Virus record (IMG/VR): IMGVR_UViG_3300035701_000247
Location: 1 to 26,073 of that record
Origin: a virus
Length of the DNA stretch: 26,073 nucleotides
Strand: one strand, 5' to 3'
The position numbers and the translations under genes were made by a program. Below the pieces are notes generated by a model. The model did not search any database. It was not told the origin of the DNA and saw only the letters and a list, made by a program, of their open reading frames with translations. Position 1 is the stretch's first letter; each line of letters starts with the position of its first letter. This document shows positions 7,947 to 16,190 of this stretch, in pieces.

Positions 7947-8792
7947 CTATGCCATGTTCTTTTGATCGGCTAGTCCGTAGCCAACCATGCGCTTCACTAT
8001 TTCCGGATCCCAGATCGGCGCGATCGGTACATCGTTGAGATCCGGTCCCGAATCAGCAACCATAACGGCCTCGACAATCTCTCCTCCGGTCGGCAAACCC
8101 TGTCCGCTGACAAACACTTCGTCGGTGTCCGAGTAGCCAGAGATTCGTCCGTGATAGATGGTGGTTCCAATCTGAAACATCACGGTTTTCCCAATATCGG
8201 TGATGAGGAAGTCGGAGTGCATACTTACAGCTAGCAAGCCGGTTGCACTTGTCCACTCACCTTTACCAACACTATAGTTCCCGCCGCCGCTTTCTTCTAT
8301 GACCGAAATATCTGTCGGGGTTACGACGTATCGGCCCTTGACAGTGGTTGCTCCGTCGTCCGGAAGGACATAGATCTTTCTGCCTTCCTCGAAGAAATAC
8401 ACATCATCAAGAGAAGGTTGTATGGTTCCGACTCTGCCAGCCCGGACTGCTGACACGTCCTCGAAAATCTTGTGGATGTACGCGGAGAAATCGGACTTCG
8501 CCAGGTCGATAAAGAGCCATGCGTCAGGAGGAAGATCAGCGACACCATTGGCATCGAGTGTCAGATCCGCAGACGTTTTCACGCACTCCGGCATGACCTG
8601 ATCGAAATTCTCTCCATACTGGAAATACTTCTCGAGAATCAATTCCTTGATCGCCCGATTCTCGTAGTATGCCAGTATGTCCGAGGAAAATCTTCTGCCG
8701 CTATCTCCCGCCGAGCTTGGGCGAGTGCGCCGATCCTTGAGCGTACTGGCAGCGGCCATGAGATTCGCATTGAAGCGTAGTGTTGCGCTCAT
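7947..8792 (-). CDS. Connector/adaptor-like structural protein
   Basis: A 281-residue protein. The first 65 residues are charged and helical (RRFSSDILAYYENRAIKELI). They are followed by a beta-rich region containing VADLPPDAWLFIDLAKSDF at about 84-102 and KIYVLPDD at about 139-146, and a short terminal helix with DPEIVKRMVGYGLADQ. The mix of a helical start, LPPD-type turns and a helical end matches phage adaptor or neck proteins in general style. The ATG is one base after the upstream stop, so it is probably translated by re-initiation. The exact family was not recognised. Confidence 0.6.
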   Translation of the reverse strand: MSATLRFNANLMAAASTLKDRRTRPSSAGDSGRRFSSDILAYYENRAIKELILEKYFQYGENFDQVMPECVKTSADLTLDANGVADLPPDAWLFIDLAKSDFSAYIHKIFEDVSAVRAGRVGTIQPSLDDVYFFEEGRKIYVLPDDGATTVKGRYVVTPTDISVIEESGGGNYSVGKGEWTSATGLLAVSMHSDFLITDIGKTVMFQIGTTIYHGRISGYSDTDEVFVSGQGLPTGGEIVEAVMVADSGPDLNDVPIAPIWDPEIVKRMVGYGLADQKNMA

Positions 8793-8793
8793 G

Positions 8794-9414
8794 TCAGAAC
8801 CCTATGTCCTCGCTTGAGTGTTCGGTACGCTGCACACCGCCAAGGTGTTCGTGTTGATTCTCGTCCTTCCGTTGGCGGATCTTCATTTCAAACAAACCTA
8901 TGTACTTGTTGGGACCGTCTTGGAACTGCGCTGTCGCGTACCACTCGATGCAGGGGTCCCAATCGTCCTCGACCTGCGGATCTCCACCCTCAACCATCGG
9001 TTCGACCGGCAAACTGTAACCGAAAACCTCCAGTTTTGCCGTCGCGTTTGGTGCGGGATTGAAGATCAGCCGGTGGTTCCAGACGAACGCGAATAGTGGT
9101 TGTTCCGTCGCAATCGTGAGTAACCGTTTGGACTTTGCCCATTGTTGCAAACTGTCGCAGATGGTGAGGCGGACCTTCCACTCCGGCGGTTCTATCAGTT
9201 CCGCAATCTTGAAAAGGGGCTCTCCAACCGGATACGATTCTGTGCCGGCTTTCAGGGTTAGAACGCGATACATCTTGAGGCCGAGTCCGCGTCGGGCAAT
9301 CTCGCGTTCAGCCTCATTCATCTGGTCAAGAATCTCCGCTGGGGTGTGATCCCTTGCCCCCTCGTCGTTGAGATTCTTCAAGACCTTGTGCAGTATGAGA
9401 TCCACGCGACTCAT
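8794..9414 (-). CDS. Connector protein, P22 gp4-like in outline
   Basis: A 206-residue protein beginning with MSRVDLILHKVLKNLNDEGA, then helix EILDQMNEAEREIARRGLGL at about residues 27-46, a beta-rich centre with LIFNPAPNATAKLEVFGY at about 115-132, and a charged helical end (PNKYIGLFEMKIRQRKDENQ, about 168-187). A helical N-terminus, a beta middle such as LxxxPxP..., and a C-terminal helix with Arg/Lys is the usual form of short-tailed-phage adaptors attached under the portal. The ATG overlaps the preceding stop as ATGA. The function is inferred; sequence identity to gp4 could not be measured here. Confidence 0.6.
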   Translation of the reverse strand: MSRVDLILHKVLKNLNDEGARDHTPAEILDQMNEAEREIARRGLGLKMYRVLTLKAGTESYPVGEPLFKIAELIEPPEWKVRLTICDSLQQWAKSKRLLTIATEQPLFAFVWNHRLIFNPAPNATAKLEVFGYSLPVEPMVEGGDPQVEDDWDPCIEWYATAQFQDGPNKYIGLFEMKIRQRKDENQHEHLGGVQRTEHSSEDIGF

Positions 9415-9890
9415 AGCCCAAGCCTCGTCTGTTCCGCATTGATCTGTTCGTCAATTCCCGCTGGCACGTTCTTGCCTTTCAGGAGATACGCAGATTTGAC
9501 CGCCATAGCGAGTGCCATGTCCTTTGATTCTTGTGGCACATCGAGTTTGTTGGTGGCGGATAGGAGATTCACGCAGTTGCGGTAAAACCAAATACCCATT
9601 CGTGTATAGTGGTTCATAGGGTAAATGCTGATCTTCAAAAATACGTCCAGCATATCACCATTCTGACACCATGCAAAATCAGGACAAGACGCATCCTCTG
9701 GATACGCTGAGAGGGTTGCTTGACCTACACTGGATGGTTGTGGCAAGGAGAGCCGATCAGTTCCCTCCGTCAGTTGAAGTTGTACTTGCGTCACTTGCCT
9801 TGGTTCAAGATTTGAGATGTTGAAGCGCACAATGGCACCATACGTCCCATGCGCGACAAGTGTTCCCGATGTAACTGCATATCCGAACAT
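9411..9890 (-). CDS. Small head-tail joining-like protein
   Basis: A 159-residue protein. The first half is beta-rich (VAHGTYGAIVRFNISNL at about 12-28) and the last 40 residues are helical, with DVPQESKDMALAMAVKSAYL at about 117-136. A similar helical tail appears in the larger connector-like proteins of this operon. A clear ribosome site, AGGAGG, precedes ATG at 9890. Its stop overlaps the next start (ATGA at 9414-9411), so it is coupled to the gp4-like gene. A neck or head-completion role is likely from position; the family is not recognised. Confidence 0.55.
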   Translation of the reverse strand: MFGYAVTSGTLVAHGTYGAIVRFNISNLEPRQVTQVQLQLTEGTDRLSLPQPSSVGQATLSAYPEDASCPDFAWCQNGDMLDVFLKISIYPMNHYTRMGIWFYRNCVNLLSATNKLDVPQESKDMALAMAVKSAYLLKGKNVPAGIDEQINAEQTRLGL

Positions 9891-9898
9891 GGTTCCTC

Positions 9899-10231
9899 CT
9901 ATCGTGCCGCGAGACGTTCAAGGCTTGGTTTCAACCGCCGCCAATCCTCGAGCATCGCTTTGATTTGGGCGTTCATATCTGCCTGTTGCTTCTCGTATGC
10001 GTTCAGTTCATTGGCTTGGGCGGTTATCTTCGCATCAAGTTTTTCGTGGATGCTGGCCTTTTCTGCCTTCAAGAGCGCTACGGACTCTTCTACCCCACTT
10101 AACCGTGTGGAGTCAACGCCGTATCGAATCCCGATCGTGAAGGTCGTCGTGAGGCAACCTAGTATCACGCCGCCCACCCAAGGTCCCCAAACCCTCATCC
10201 ATTGGGGAGTAGTGGTTTCCCCGTTTGCCAT
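9899..10231 (-). CDS. Membrane-anchored coiled-coil protein; inner spanin or holin-like candidate
   Basis: A 110-residue protein if started at ATG 10231, which has AAGGGAG seven bases upstream; a longer frame to 10291 lacks such a site and would run into the preceding gene. One transmembrane segment (about residues 16-35, WVGGVILGCLTTTFTIGIRY) is followed by about 70 residues of coiled coil rich in Lys, Glu, Ala and Gln. This outline fits an inner-membrane spanin (Rz type) or an XhlA-like lysis protein. The gene just upstream encodes a lipoprotein with its own coiled coil, as expected for an outer spanin. The pairing is inference; spanins diverge too much to assign by eye. Confidence 0.6.
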   Translation of the reverse strand: MANGETTTPQWMRVWGPWVGGVILGCLTTTFTIGIRYGVDSTRLSGVEESVALLKAEKASIHEKLDAKITAQANELNAYEKQQADMNAQIKAMLEDWRRLKPSLERLAAR

Positions 10232-10244
10232 GATCTTTGCTCCC

Positions 10245-10700
10245 TTATGGAGTAATGGCAACGTACTCGATATTGAGGCCAGAAGTGCCATTTTGATTCC
10301 TCAATACGATGATTGAATCAGTTTTGACAATCCGCGTCAGGTAATCTAGTGCCGGAGCCTCTACCGTGTAGACCGGTGTTACAACTGCCGACCAACTTGG
10401 GGTCAATCCTTGAACGTAGATTGCCAGCCGCCAGTTTGTGCCAACAAATGCCACTTTCCCCGTCTTGAACTCAATGGCCTTGGACTCAAGGTTCCCCAGG
10501 CGTGTCCTCTGCGCTGCCAGCGAGTCCCAAACCGGTTGGAGGTTCACCGGAGCGCTTTTGAGGATCGTCACATCACTCCGGAGAGCAGCGATCGAGTCTC
10601 TGACGGATTGCGGGACCGGCTGCACTTGACTTTGTGTGCAACTGACCAGAACAACAACTGCGAGTGCGAGAAGGAGCGTTTTCAAGATTTCACCTATCAT
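10245..10700 (-). CDS. Lipoprotein with coiled coil; outer spanin candidate
   Basis: A 151-residue protein starting at ATG 10700. The N-terminus is a lipoprotein signal with lipobox LVSC and the lipidated Cys at residue 21. Residues about 34-80 are a predicted coiled coil (SVRDSIAALRSDVTILK and a second stretch ending NLESKAIEF), and the last 60 residues are beta-rich. A TTG at 10685 could also be the start: AGGTGA lies just before it, and it would give MKTLLLALAVVVLVSC with Lys at position 2. It lies 5 bases after the GH18 gene and 13 before the membrane coiled-coil gene, and may form the outer half of a spanin pair. Another envelope role is possible. Confidence 0.7.
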   Translation of the reverse strand: MIGEILKTLLLALAVVVLVSCTQSQVQPVPQSVRDSIAALRSDVTILKSAPVNLQPVWDSLAAQRTRLGNLESKAIEFKTGKVAFVGTNWRLAIYVQGLTPSWSAVVTPVYTVEAPALDYLTRIVKTDSIIVLRNQNGTSGLNIEYVAITP

Positions 10701-10705
10701 GTTGG

Positions 10706-12658
10706 TTATGGTATCCTGCCGAGAGTACGTTTTACTGTTTCTAACAAACCAAATCTACCATGCCCATTTGTACTGTCCGGCTGGAAATCTTCTGTCAGGC
10801 CATAGAGCATGATCGCCTTGAAACCGTTTGTCCGAAGCCATGACGTCCATTTTGCCGCGTTTATATTTGTGGGGGCACTCACAAAATATCTCTCTCCGGC
10901 AGGGATATTGGCGTTTGTCGCTGGCCAGCCTGTTGCAAAGGATAAAGTTGATGCAGCAGTGCCGGTATAGTACCCTGCTTCATGCGTGGCATCATAACGA
11001 AACTTATTGGACGGCATGACCTTACGCATTCGGTTCAAGTAAACTGTTGCCGATCCAGCATAGTACCCCCAGCCACCAGCACCCACTACTGTATCGGAAA
11101 CAGTGTGATAGACATTCCCGTAAGTTGCCAACCCTGCACCCAACTGGTTCTTAGGCCATCCATGACTCACCCACATCTTGGGGCCCGGATTACCACTTGC
11201 CGTTGCTTGCACACTATCCCGCAATCCATATCCCGCCCAGTCTCCAGACGGACAGACAGCTGGAGCGCGTTGCATTGCATCCATAAACCACGTTCCATTC
11301 CAACCGGAAGGCTGACCACCAAGACAAGAGTTGTAAACCATGCCCCACGCATAATACTGAGGAACCACAAGATCAATGTAACTTCTGGCCCCTGCATATA
11401 AATCGTAGTCACCCATCCCAGAAGGAAGAACAAATGTCTTCCCGGACGCATGAAGTGATCGGCCCAGTATCCGACAGAATCTACCCACGATAGTTGCCGA
11501 CGGAAGAGGGTCGCCATTTGTTTCTTCCCAATCCAGATCAGTGCCGTCAAAGTTATTGCGCACACAAAAACGCGTTACCTCGTCAGCAAATACCTGGCTT
11601 TTCACACTATCATTTGCAATAGCATTGAGGTTATTTGCCCAGACCGCTTGGATTGTAACGAGAACCTTCCCGCCGAAAGCATGAACACTGTCGCGGACTA
11701 CACCAGCCCTGTTCCCTCCGGGTTGCCCATAGCCCCAGAAGTCCAGACTATCACTGATGCCGTCGTTATTGTCGTCGTAACCACCAGCTCCGTCAATCGT
11801 AAAGTATGGATAACTACTGGCAATGTTTCCGTTAGAAAAGAGAATCACATAGTCAATCCCTCTCCAATCCACTTGTGTTGCCGGTAGGGTGGCCATCATC
11901 CCATCCCACGAAGTCCCATAAGTCCCGAAAATCCACAGTTGCGCATAGAGGACAATCTTGAAGGTCGTATCTGGTGCCTGAGCCGTAGCCGTGGTGAATG
12001 ACCATATTGAACTCCATCCACTTGTCCCCCCCAGATTGGTGGCATTGACCCGCCAGTAATAGGTCGTGAGATTCGCCAAACCACTGGCCGGATAACTCGT
12101 CGTCCCAACCGATTGATTGATAACGGTCGATGCAAAAGTGTTGACCAAAGAAACTTGGATTCGGTAACTTACAGCCCCCCCCGAAGCGTTCCAAGTGAAT
12201 GTCGGACTCGTAGAAACGCCTGTAGCACCGTTAGCCGGCAACGCCAACGTTGGAGCCAGAGGAGGATTCGGTAAGGTCGTGAAACTCCATGTTGTAGAAT
12301 AAGCACTTGTACCACCAGGACCGGAGGAACGAACATGCCAGTAATATGTGACGCCGTTAGACAAAGGCGGAGCATAGGCTGTATCTGCTTGACTTTGATC
12401 CACCGCCACTGTTGCAAAGTTGTTCACCGTTGAAATCTGTAAACGATACGACGTCGTGTTGGCCGTAAGCCGCCATCGAAAGGTGTATCCAGGAATAACA
12501 TCCACGGCAAGGTTCGCGGGAGTGACCAAAGTCGGCACGCCGGGAGCGCCAGGAGGAATCTCGTATCCTCGCTTAGGCAAACGCTTGGAAGTCTGTCCAC
12601 TGGCAATAACAAGGAAGGCGGTTGTGAGAATCAAAAGGCCAATGCAGGAACGTTTCAT
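10706..12658 (-). CDS. Secreted GH18 glycosidase (chitinase/endo-N-acetylglucosaminidase-like) with two Fn3 domains
   Basis: A 650-residue protein. The ATG at 12658 overlaps the upstream stop as ATGA, and GGAGGT lies inside the upstream gene's last codons; a longer frame to 12676 lacks a ribosome site. Residues 1-22 are a Sec signal peptide (MKRSCIGLLILTTAFLVIAS). Residues about 41-129 and 135-224 are two related Fn3-like domains, each with a TYYW(H/R)V core and a WSFTT end. Residues about 232-650 are a GH18 barrel: DGTDLDWE at 371-378 is the DxxDxDxE signature, with Glu378 the expected acid, and all key residues are kept. GH18 enzymes cleave chitin or N-acetylglucosamine linkages, some in peptidoglycan. 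Substrate and export target are unknown. It may be a lysis enzyme, a virion depolymerase or a lysogenic-conversion gene. Confidence 0.85.
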   Translation of the reverse strand: MKRSCIGLLILTTAFLVIASGQTSKRLPKRGYEIPPGAPGVPTLVTPANLAVDVIPGYTFRWRLTANTTSYRLQISTVNNFATVAVDQSQADTAYAPPLSNGVTYYWHVRSSGPGGTSAYSTTWSFTTLPNPPLAPTLALPANGATGVSTSPTFTWNASGGAVSYRIQVSLVNTFASTVINQSVGTTSYPASGLANLTTYYWRVNATNLGGTSGWSSIWSFTTATAQAPDTTFKIVLYAQLWIFGTYGTSWDGMMATLPATQVDWRGIDYVILFSNGNIASSYPYFTIDGAGGYDDNNDGISDSLDFWGYGQPGGNRAGVVRDSVHAFGGKVLVTIQAVWANNLNAIANDSVKSQVFADEVTRFCVRNNFDGTDLDWEETNGDPLPSATIVGRFCRILGRSLHASGKTFVLPSGMGDYDLYAGARSYIDLVVPQYYAWGMVYNSCLGGQPSGWNGTWFMDAMQRAPAVCPSGDWAGYGLRDSVQATASGNPGPKMWVSHGWPKNQLGAGLATYGNVYHTVSDTVVGAGGWGYYAGSATVYLNRMRKVMPSNKFRYDATHEAGYYTGTAASTLSFATGWPATNANIPAGERYFVSAPTNINAAKWTSWLRTNGFKAIMLYGLTEDFQPDSTNGHGRFGLLETVKRTLGRIP

Positions 12659-13323
12659 AAACCACCTCCAGCCCAATCGTCAACTTGTGAAACCCCGTAG
12701 TCGCTGTAGCATGAAATCCCCGCCTTGCCAGAATTGATGTACCCGAGTGAGTTTGGGTTCGTATCCGCTTGAGTGTTCACTATCGTCCCGTTTTGTTTCG
12801 TCACGAGAGAGATTGACCCATCCTGTCCCGTCACCTCAAGTCTCAAGGTCTGCCCCGTCGTGAAGGCAATCACCCCCTCGTCCCATTCGTAATTCACTCC
12901 GGCAACCCACTTCCCAACGTACAGGTGCCCATCGTAGGGCTCGAAGACTGAATAGTAGTACGTCCGCGCCCCTGTGGCCGCTCTGGCAATAGCCCCAATG
13001 GACTGATACCCCTCTACCACTGCCCAAACGAGTTTGACTTGGCTGTACTGATCGTTGGCGAACGTCCCAGCAGAATAGTGCGCTTCGTTGCCCGCTCCCA
13101 AATATCCCTGGACGACATTCCCATATATCTCAAGACCGCCGTAATTGACTGTCCAGTTTGCTCCGAGGTCGGTTGCATTCGTCCGGTTGAAGTTGTCTGT
13201 ATAACCAGACGGAGGAGCCCCTTGCGTTGCTGTTGTGAAGTAGAACGGCGAAATTGCCGACTGCTGTGCAAGAACCGGCAGAGCGAGGCAAAGAAGGGTC
13301 AGAACAAGGATGAATTTTCTCAT
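12655..13323 (-). CDS. Secreted LamG/concanavalin-like lectin-fold protein
   Basis: A 222-residue protein. Residues 1-20 form a Sec signal peptide (MRKFILVLTLLCLALPVLAQ) with a likely cut near Ala-Gln. The rest is one beta-rich domain with DNFNRTNATDLGANWT at about 43-58 and a closing QVDDWAGGGL, the same frame as the protein at 1603-2187. Such jelly-roll domains commonly bind carbohydrate. The ATG overlaps the upstream stop (ATGA at 13323), and its own stop overlaps the GH18 start, so the three genes are translated as a set. The GGA GGT codons at its end double as the GH18 ribosome site. The binding target is unknown. Confidence 0.75.
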   Translation of the reverse strand: MRKFILVLTLLCLALPVLAQQSAISPFYFTTATQGAPPSGYTDNFNRTNATDLGANWTVNYGGLEIYGNVVQGYLGAGNEAHYSAGTFANDQYSQVKLVWAVVEGYQSIGAIARAATGARTYYYSVFEPYDGHLYVGKWVAGVNYEWDEGVIAFTTGQTLRLEVTGQDGSISLVTKQNGTIVNTQADTNPNSLGYINSGKAGISCYSDYGVSQVDDWAGGGL

Positions 13324-15704
13324 AGGTCATGCCCCAGGACGATTGCCATGAAACTTCGAGGTTTTGTCGTGATTGTTGGAACTGTCAACCAAATTGTCAA
13401 GCCAGCGGCAACGGTCGCATTGTTGAAGGTCGAGATTTTCGTTGCCGTCGTGTTGCTCGTTACGGGAGACGGAGAACTAATCACCGCCGTTCCCGAAGCT
13501 GAAATATCCAGACCAAACCGAATGTCGGGCACGATTGATGGGGAAGATCCGCTTGACATCACGTAGATGATGGTGTCAATCACGGCTCCTGTCGAGTAAC
13601 CCATCGTATATTTTTCGGTCGTATTTATGGCCGATGAATCTGCCCCACTCGCAAAGTATCCGATCACTTTTGATTTCAGCCGGTAAGATCTTGATCCGGC
13701 CAAGGTTTGGAGAGTGTCGGTCGGAGTGTACACCATCCCCGTTGTTTTGAACCCCAAGATATTCGTCCCTGCCAAATCTGTAAGCTGGAGGTCTGTCGAG
13801 GACTGGAGAAGTGACATCTGCCAACCGGACTGAGTACCAGCCATGCGGCGGATTCTGAAACCGGGGAAGGAGAACGTCGAGTTGTAGTATGCATTCACTG
13901 GCCCGTTGACATGGATTGAGTCGTTGAACGTGTTGCCCGCACCAAGACCCTCACCAACAGAATCCGAAGCGGTTTTAAGTAGTCCCGCCTCTAGGTAGAT
14001 CTTGGAGGTCCTGCCAGTATAGGCGGTGTCGGCAAAGGGAATCAGCGTTTTCCCTGTAATCTGTGACGCTCGATACGCATATTTCGTCGTATCCGATTTG
14101 TACGCGGTGCGTGAACTGTCAGATTGTTGGGCTTGTGCCGGGATCAAATTCCGAACGTCATACCACGTCGCAAGGGTTTCGGCGGAAGATGTGGTTATCA
14201 GAATCTTCGGACCATACCGGAGAGAATCCGCAGAGTTCCAAAGAGCAACCTGTCCAGCCGAACCGAGGACGCCAAGCGAGTTTGTGCGGAAATACTGCTT
14301 GATCTCATCCTGTGCTCCTCCAGCGGCAAGGTCAGCCCACACTATGTCCCGAAAATTCGGGACTCCAGAAGTGCCATTGGGCGACATCAGGGGTCGGTTG
14401 GCGTTTTGAGATCCCCACGTTACAGTGAACGTCCCCGCACTTGTGATGGGATTCGGCGTACTGACAGAAAATTGTGCCGGCATAGTCAGTCCGATACTAG
14501 TGACGGTCCCGCTACTTGGAGGTACAGAAACCGAACTCCAGTAGGTTCTCAGTCCATCAGTAAGAAGCGCTTTGCCGGAGTTCCCGCCCTGAGCAGGAAG
14601 GAGATTTGTCAGCGCTGAATCCTTTGAGTTTCCTCCTGTCCCACCTTTGGCGACCGACATAATATTGCCGTTCCACGTTCCCGTCGTGACATTCCCAAGG
14701 GTAACGATGGAGGTTTGACCGACATAGTTTGGAGAAATATCAAAGGCTCCTGTGCCGGATGTGTAGAGGACCCTATTCGTTGTACCAGAGAACGAAGCGC
14801 GAACGGTGCTCGTCAAATCTGCCCATGACTTATCTCCACGGAAGTATTGTGCGCTAGTTCCAGGGGAGATAAAGTCCTGTTTAAGTCCGACCTGTCGTTG
14901 ATTTGCAAGTCCGATCACCGACGTTGTCGTATCAACCCCAAAAGTATAGACTGCACCCACGCGGCTGACGGTTAGGGGCGCAGTTGGATTTATCCGTATT
15001 GAATCCGTGTTCGGGACGTCGGATCCTGTGATGTACGCCTTAAAAGTTGTATCACCGGACCCGCCACCGCCGCTCAGATATAGATCGTTGAGGCTTACAC
15101 CCTGGGGGTAGTTTCTATCCTTGAATACCAGACCGTTGCCGTTCACAAGGATCTGCTCTTGTGTACTGGCGAAATTGACGATCTCGTTTGTCGTTATATT
15201 GCCAACAAATAGATTCGCAAAGTAAGCCGAAGATCCGTATGCAGAGAAATTACCATCAACACTGAGATTTGGCCCGATATGAAGGGTATTGCTCTCGGCA
15301 TCTAGCCAAATGTCAGCGTAGAAACCGTAGTCCAGATCCTCGAAGCGCAGTTTCGCGCCGCTTCCGTTGTGGGCCGAAAAGAATAGGGTTTGTGCGGTCT
15401 GATGGAGAGAACTTGAACCCGAAAGTTCATTCGAAAGCCCTTCTCCACGATCTCCCCTTGTCGTCCAAATCGCAAAATTCCCAGGAGTGCCGCTACCCTG
15501 AACCACGTTTGTCATGCCGCCAATGAGACGGTTGAGTGTCTGCGCTCCAGCAACCCTGTCTTTCAGGATCATATTGCCGGACCCGTCTCTGTATATGGCG
15601 GTTGTGCTATCGTGGATCTGAAATTTCTCCCGGGTGAACGTCGATTGTGCTCCTGCAATCTGCGCGGAGAGCAGAACGACTAGAGACAGTATGAGCTTTT
15701 TCAT
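13320..15704 (-). CDS. Fiber-like protein with Sec signal peptide
   Basis: A 794-residue protein starting at ATG 15704 (MKKLILSLVVLLSAQIAGAQ is a signal peptide); a GTG start at 15713 would add three residues. After residue 20 it is a chain of beta-rich modules typical of phage fibers: YFRGDKSWADL at about 287, TGTWNG at about 341, GGTG at about 354, GTVTSIGLTMPAQF at about 399, and FRDIVWADL at about 451. These modules usually form trimeric shafts in tail or receptor-binding fibers. A signal peptide on such a protein is unusual, since virion fibers assemble in the cytoplasm. No clear Shine-Dalgarno sequence precedes the start. The C-terminus (about 730-794) is beta-rich and Thr/Ser-rich. It may be a virion fiber or an exported host-surface protein. 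Confidence 0.75.
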   Translation of the reverse strand: MKKLILSLVVLLSAQIAGAQSTFTREKFQIHDSTTAIYRDGSGNMILKDRVAGAQTLNRLIGGMTNVVQGSGTPGNFAIWTTRGDRGEGLSNELSGSSSLHQTAQTLFFSAHNGSGAKLRFEDLDYGFYADIWLDAESNTLHIGPNLSVDGNFSAYGSSAYFANLFVGNITTNEIVNFASTQEQILVNGNGLVFKDRNYPQGVSLNDLYLSGGGGSGDTTFKAYITGSDVPNTDSIRINPTAPLTVSRVGAVYTFGVDTTTSVIGLANQRQVGLKQDFISPGTSAQYFRGDKSWADLTSTVRASFSGTTNRVLYTSGTGAFDISPNYVGQTSIVTLGNVTTGTWNGNIMSVAKGGTGGNSKDSALTNLLPAQGGNSGKALLTDGLRTYWSSVSVPPSSGTVTSIGLTMPAQFSVSTPNPITSAGTFTVTWGSQNANRPLMSPNGTSGVPNFRDIVWADLAAGGAQDEIKQYFRTNSLGVLGSAGQVALWNSADSLRYGPKILITTSSAETLATWYDVRNLIPAQAQQSDSSRTAYKSDTTKYAYRASQITGKTLIPFADTAYTGRTSKIYLEAGLLKTASDSVGEGLGAGNTFNDSIHVNGPVNAYYNSTFSFPGFRIRRMAGTQSGWQMSLLQSSTDLQLTDLAGTNILGFKTTGMVYTPTDTLQTLAGSRSYRLKSKVIGYFASGADSSAINTTEKYTMGYSTGAVIDTIIYVMSSGSSPSIVPDIRFGLDISASGTAVISSPSPVTSNTTATKISTFNNATVAAGLTIWLTVPTITTKPRSFMAIVLGHDL

Positions 15705-15720
15705 TGTCGGCACGTCATGG

Positions 15721-16173
15721 TTAGGAAGAATAAGGAACGATGTGATATTCGAGCTTCACCCAATCTGCAAGCGCATAGAACTCTACCCTGTCGGGATATT
15801 TTCTTACCTCAAGACCGACGTCCGAACCGTCCTGGCCTTGAACCGCATGATAATCAACGTAGTAATCCCCATCCGGATTGAAAAGAATGTCGAATGGACT
15901 TGGGAAATGGATTACTAGGCCGTCTGTTCCAAGGGCGCTGTTGTAGCCGGTGATGGTGTTCAGTTCGATTACGGAGAGTAGGGGCGTTGCCGTCATGTTG
16001 TCGGCTCGATAATCCGGCTTGGCCTTGCTGCAATACAGATCGGAGATCTGTTGACACACCGAATTTATGATTTGGAGCTTTTGTGCATCCGAAAGGGTCT
16101 GGAACACCGGATTGATGTTCGCCTCCGTGATGAAATCCGAGGCCACAATGTCAGAGCGAACTTGGAAACTCAT
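15721..16173 (-). CDS. Small structural protein, unrecognised
   Basis: A 150-residue protein. An N-terminal helical part (residues about 20-50, with LSDAQKLQIINSVCQQISDL) is followed by a beta-rich part ending VKLEYHIVPYSS. It sits between two small head-side genes and the exported cassette, with a GGAGAG ribosome site upstream of ATG 16173. It could be a head-completion or fiber-connecting protein. I do not recognise its family. Confidence 0.6.
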   Translation of the reverse strand: MSFQVRSDIVASDFITEANINPVFQTLSDAQKLQIINSVCQQISDLYCSKAKPDYRADNMTATPLLSVIELNTITGYNSALGTDGLVIHFPSPFDILFNPDGDYYVDYHAVQGQDGSDVGLEVRKYPDRVEFYALADWVKLEYHIVPYSS

Positions 16174-16190
16174 AGTCTCTCTCCGCTAGG

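Noticed and set aside
12658-12676. A longer start for the GH18 gene
   Set aside because: The upstream gene's GGAGGT and the ATGA overlap favour ATG 12658, which also gives a normal signal peptide.
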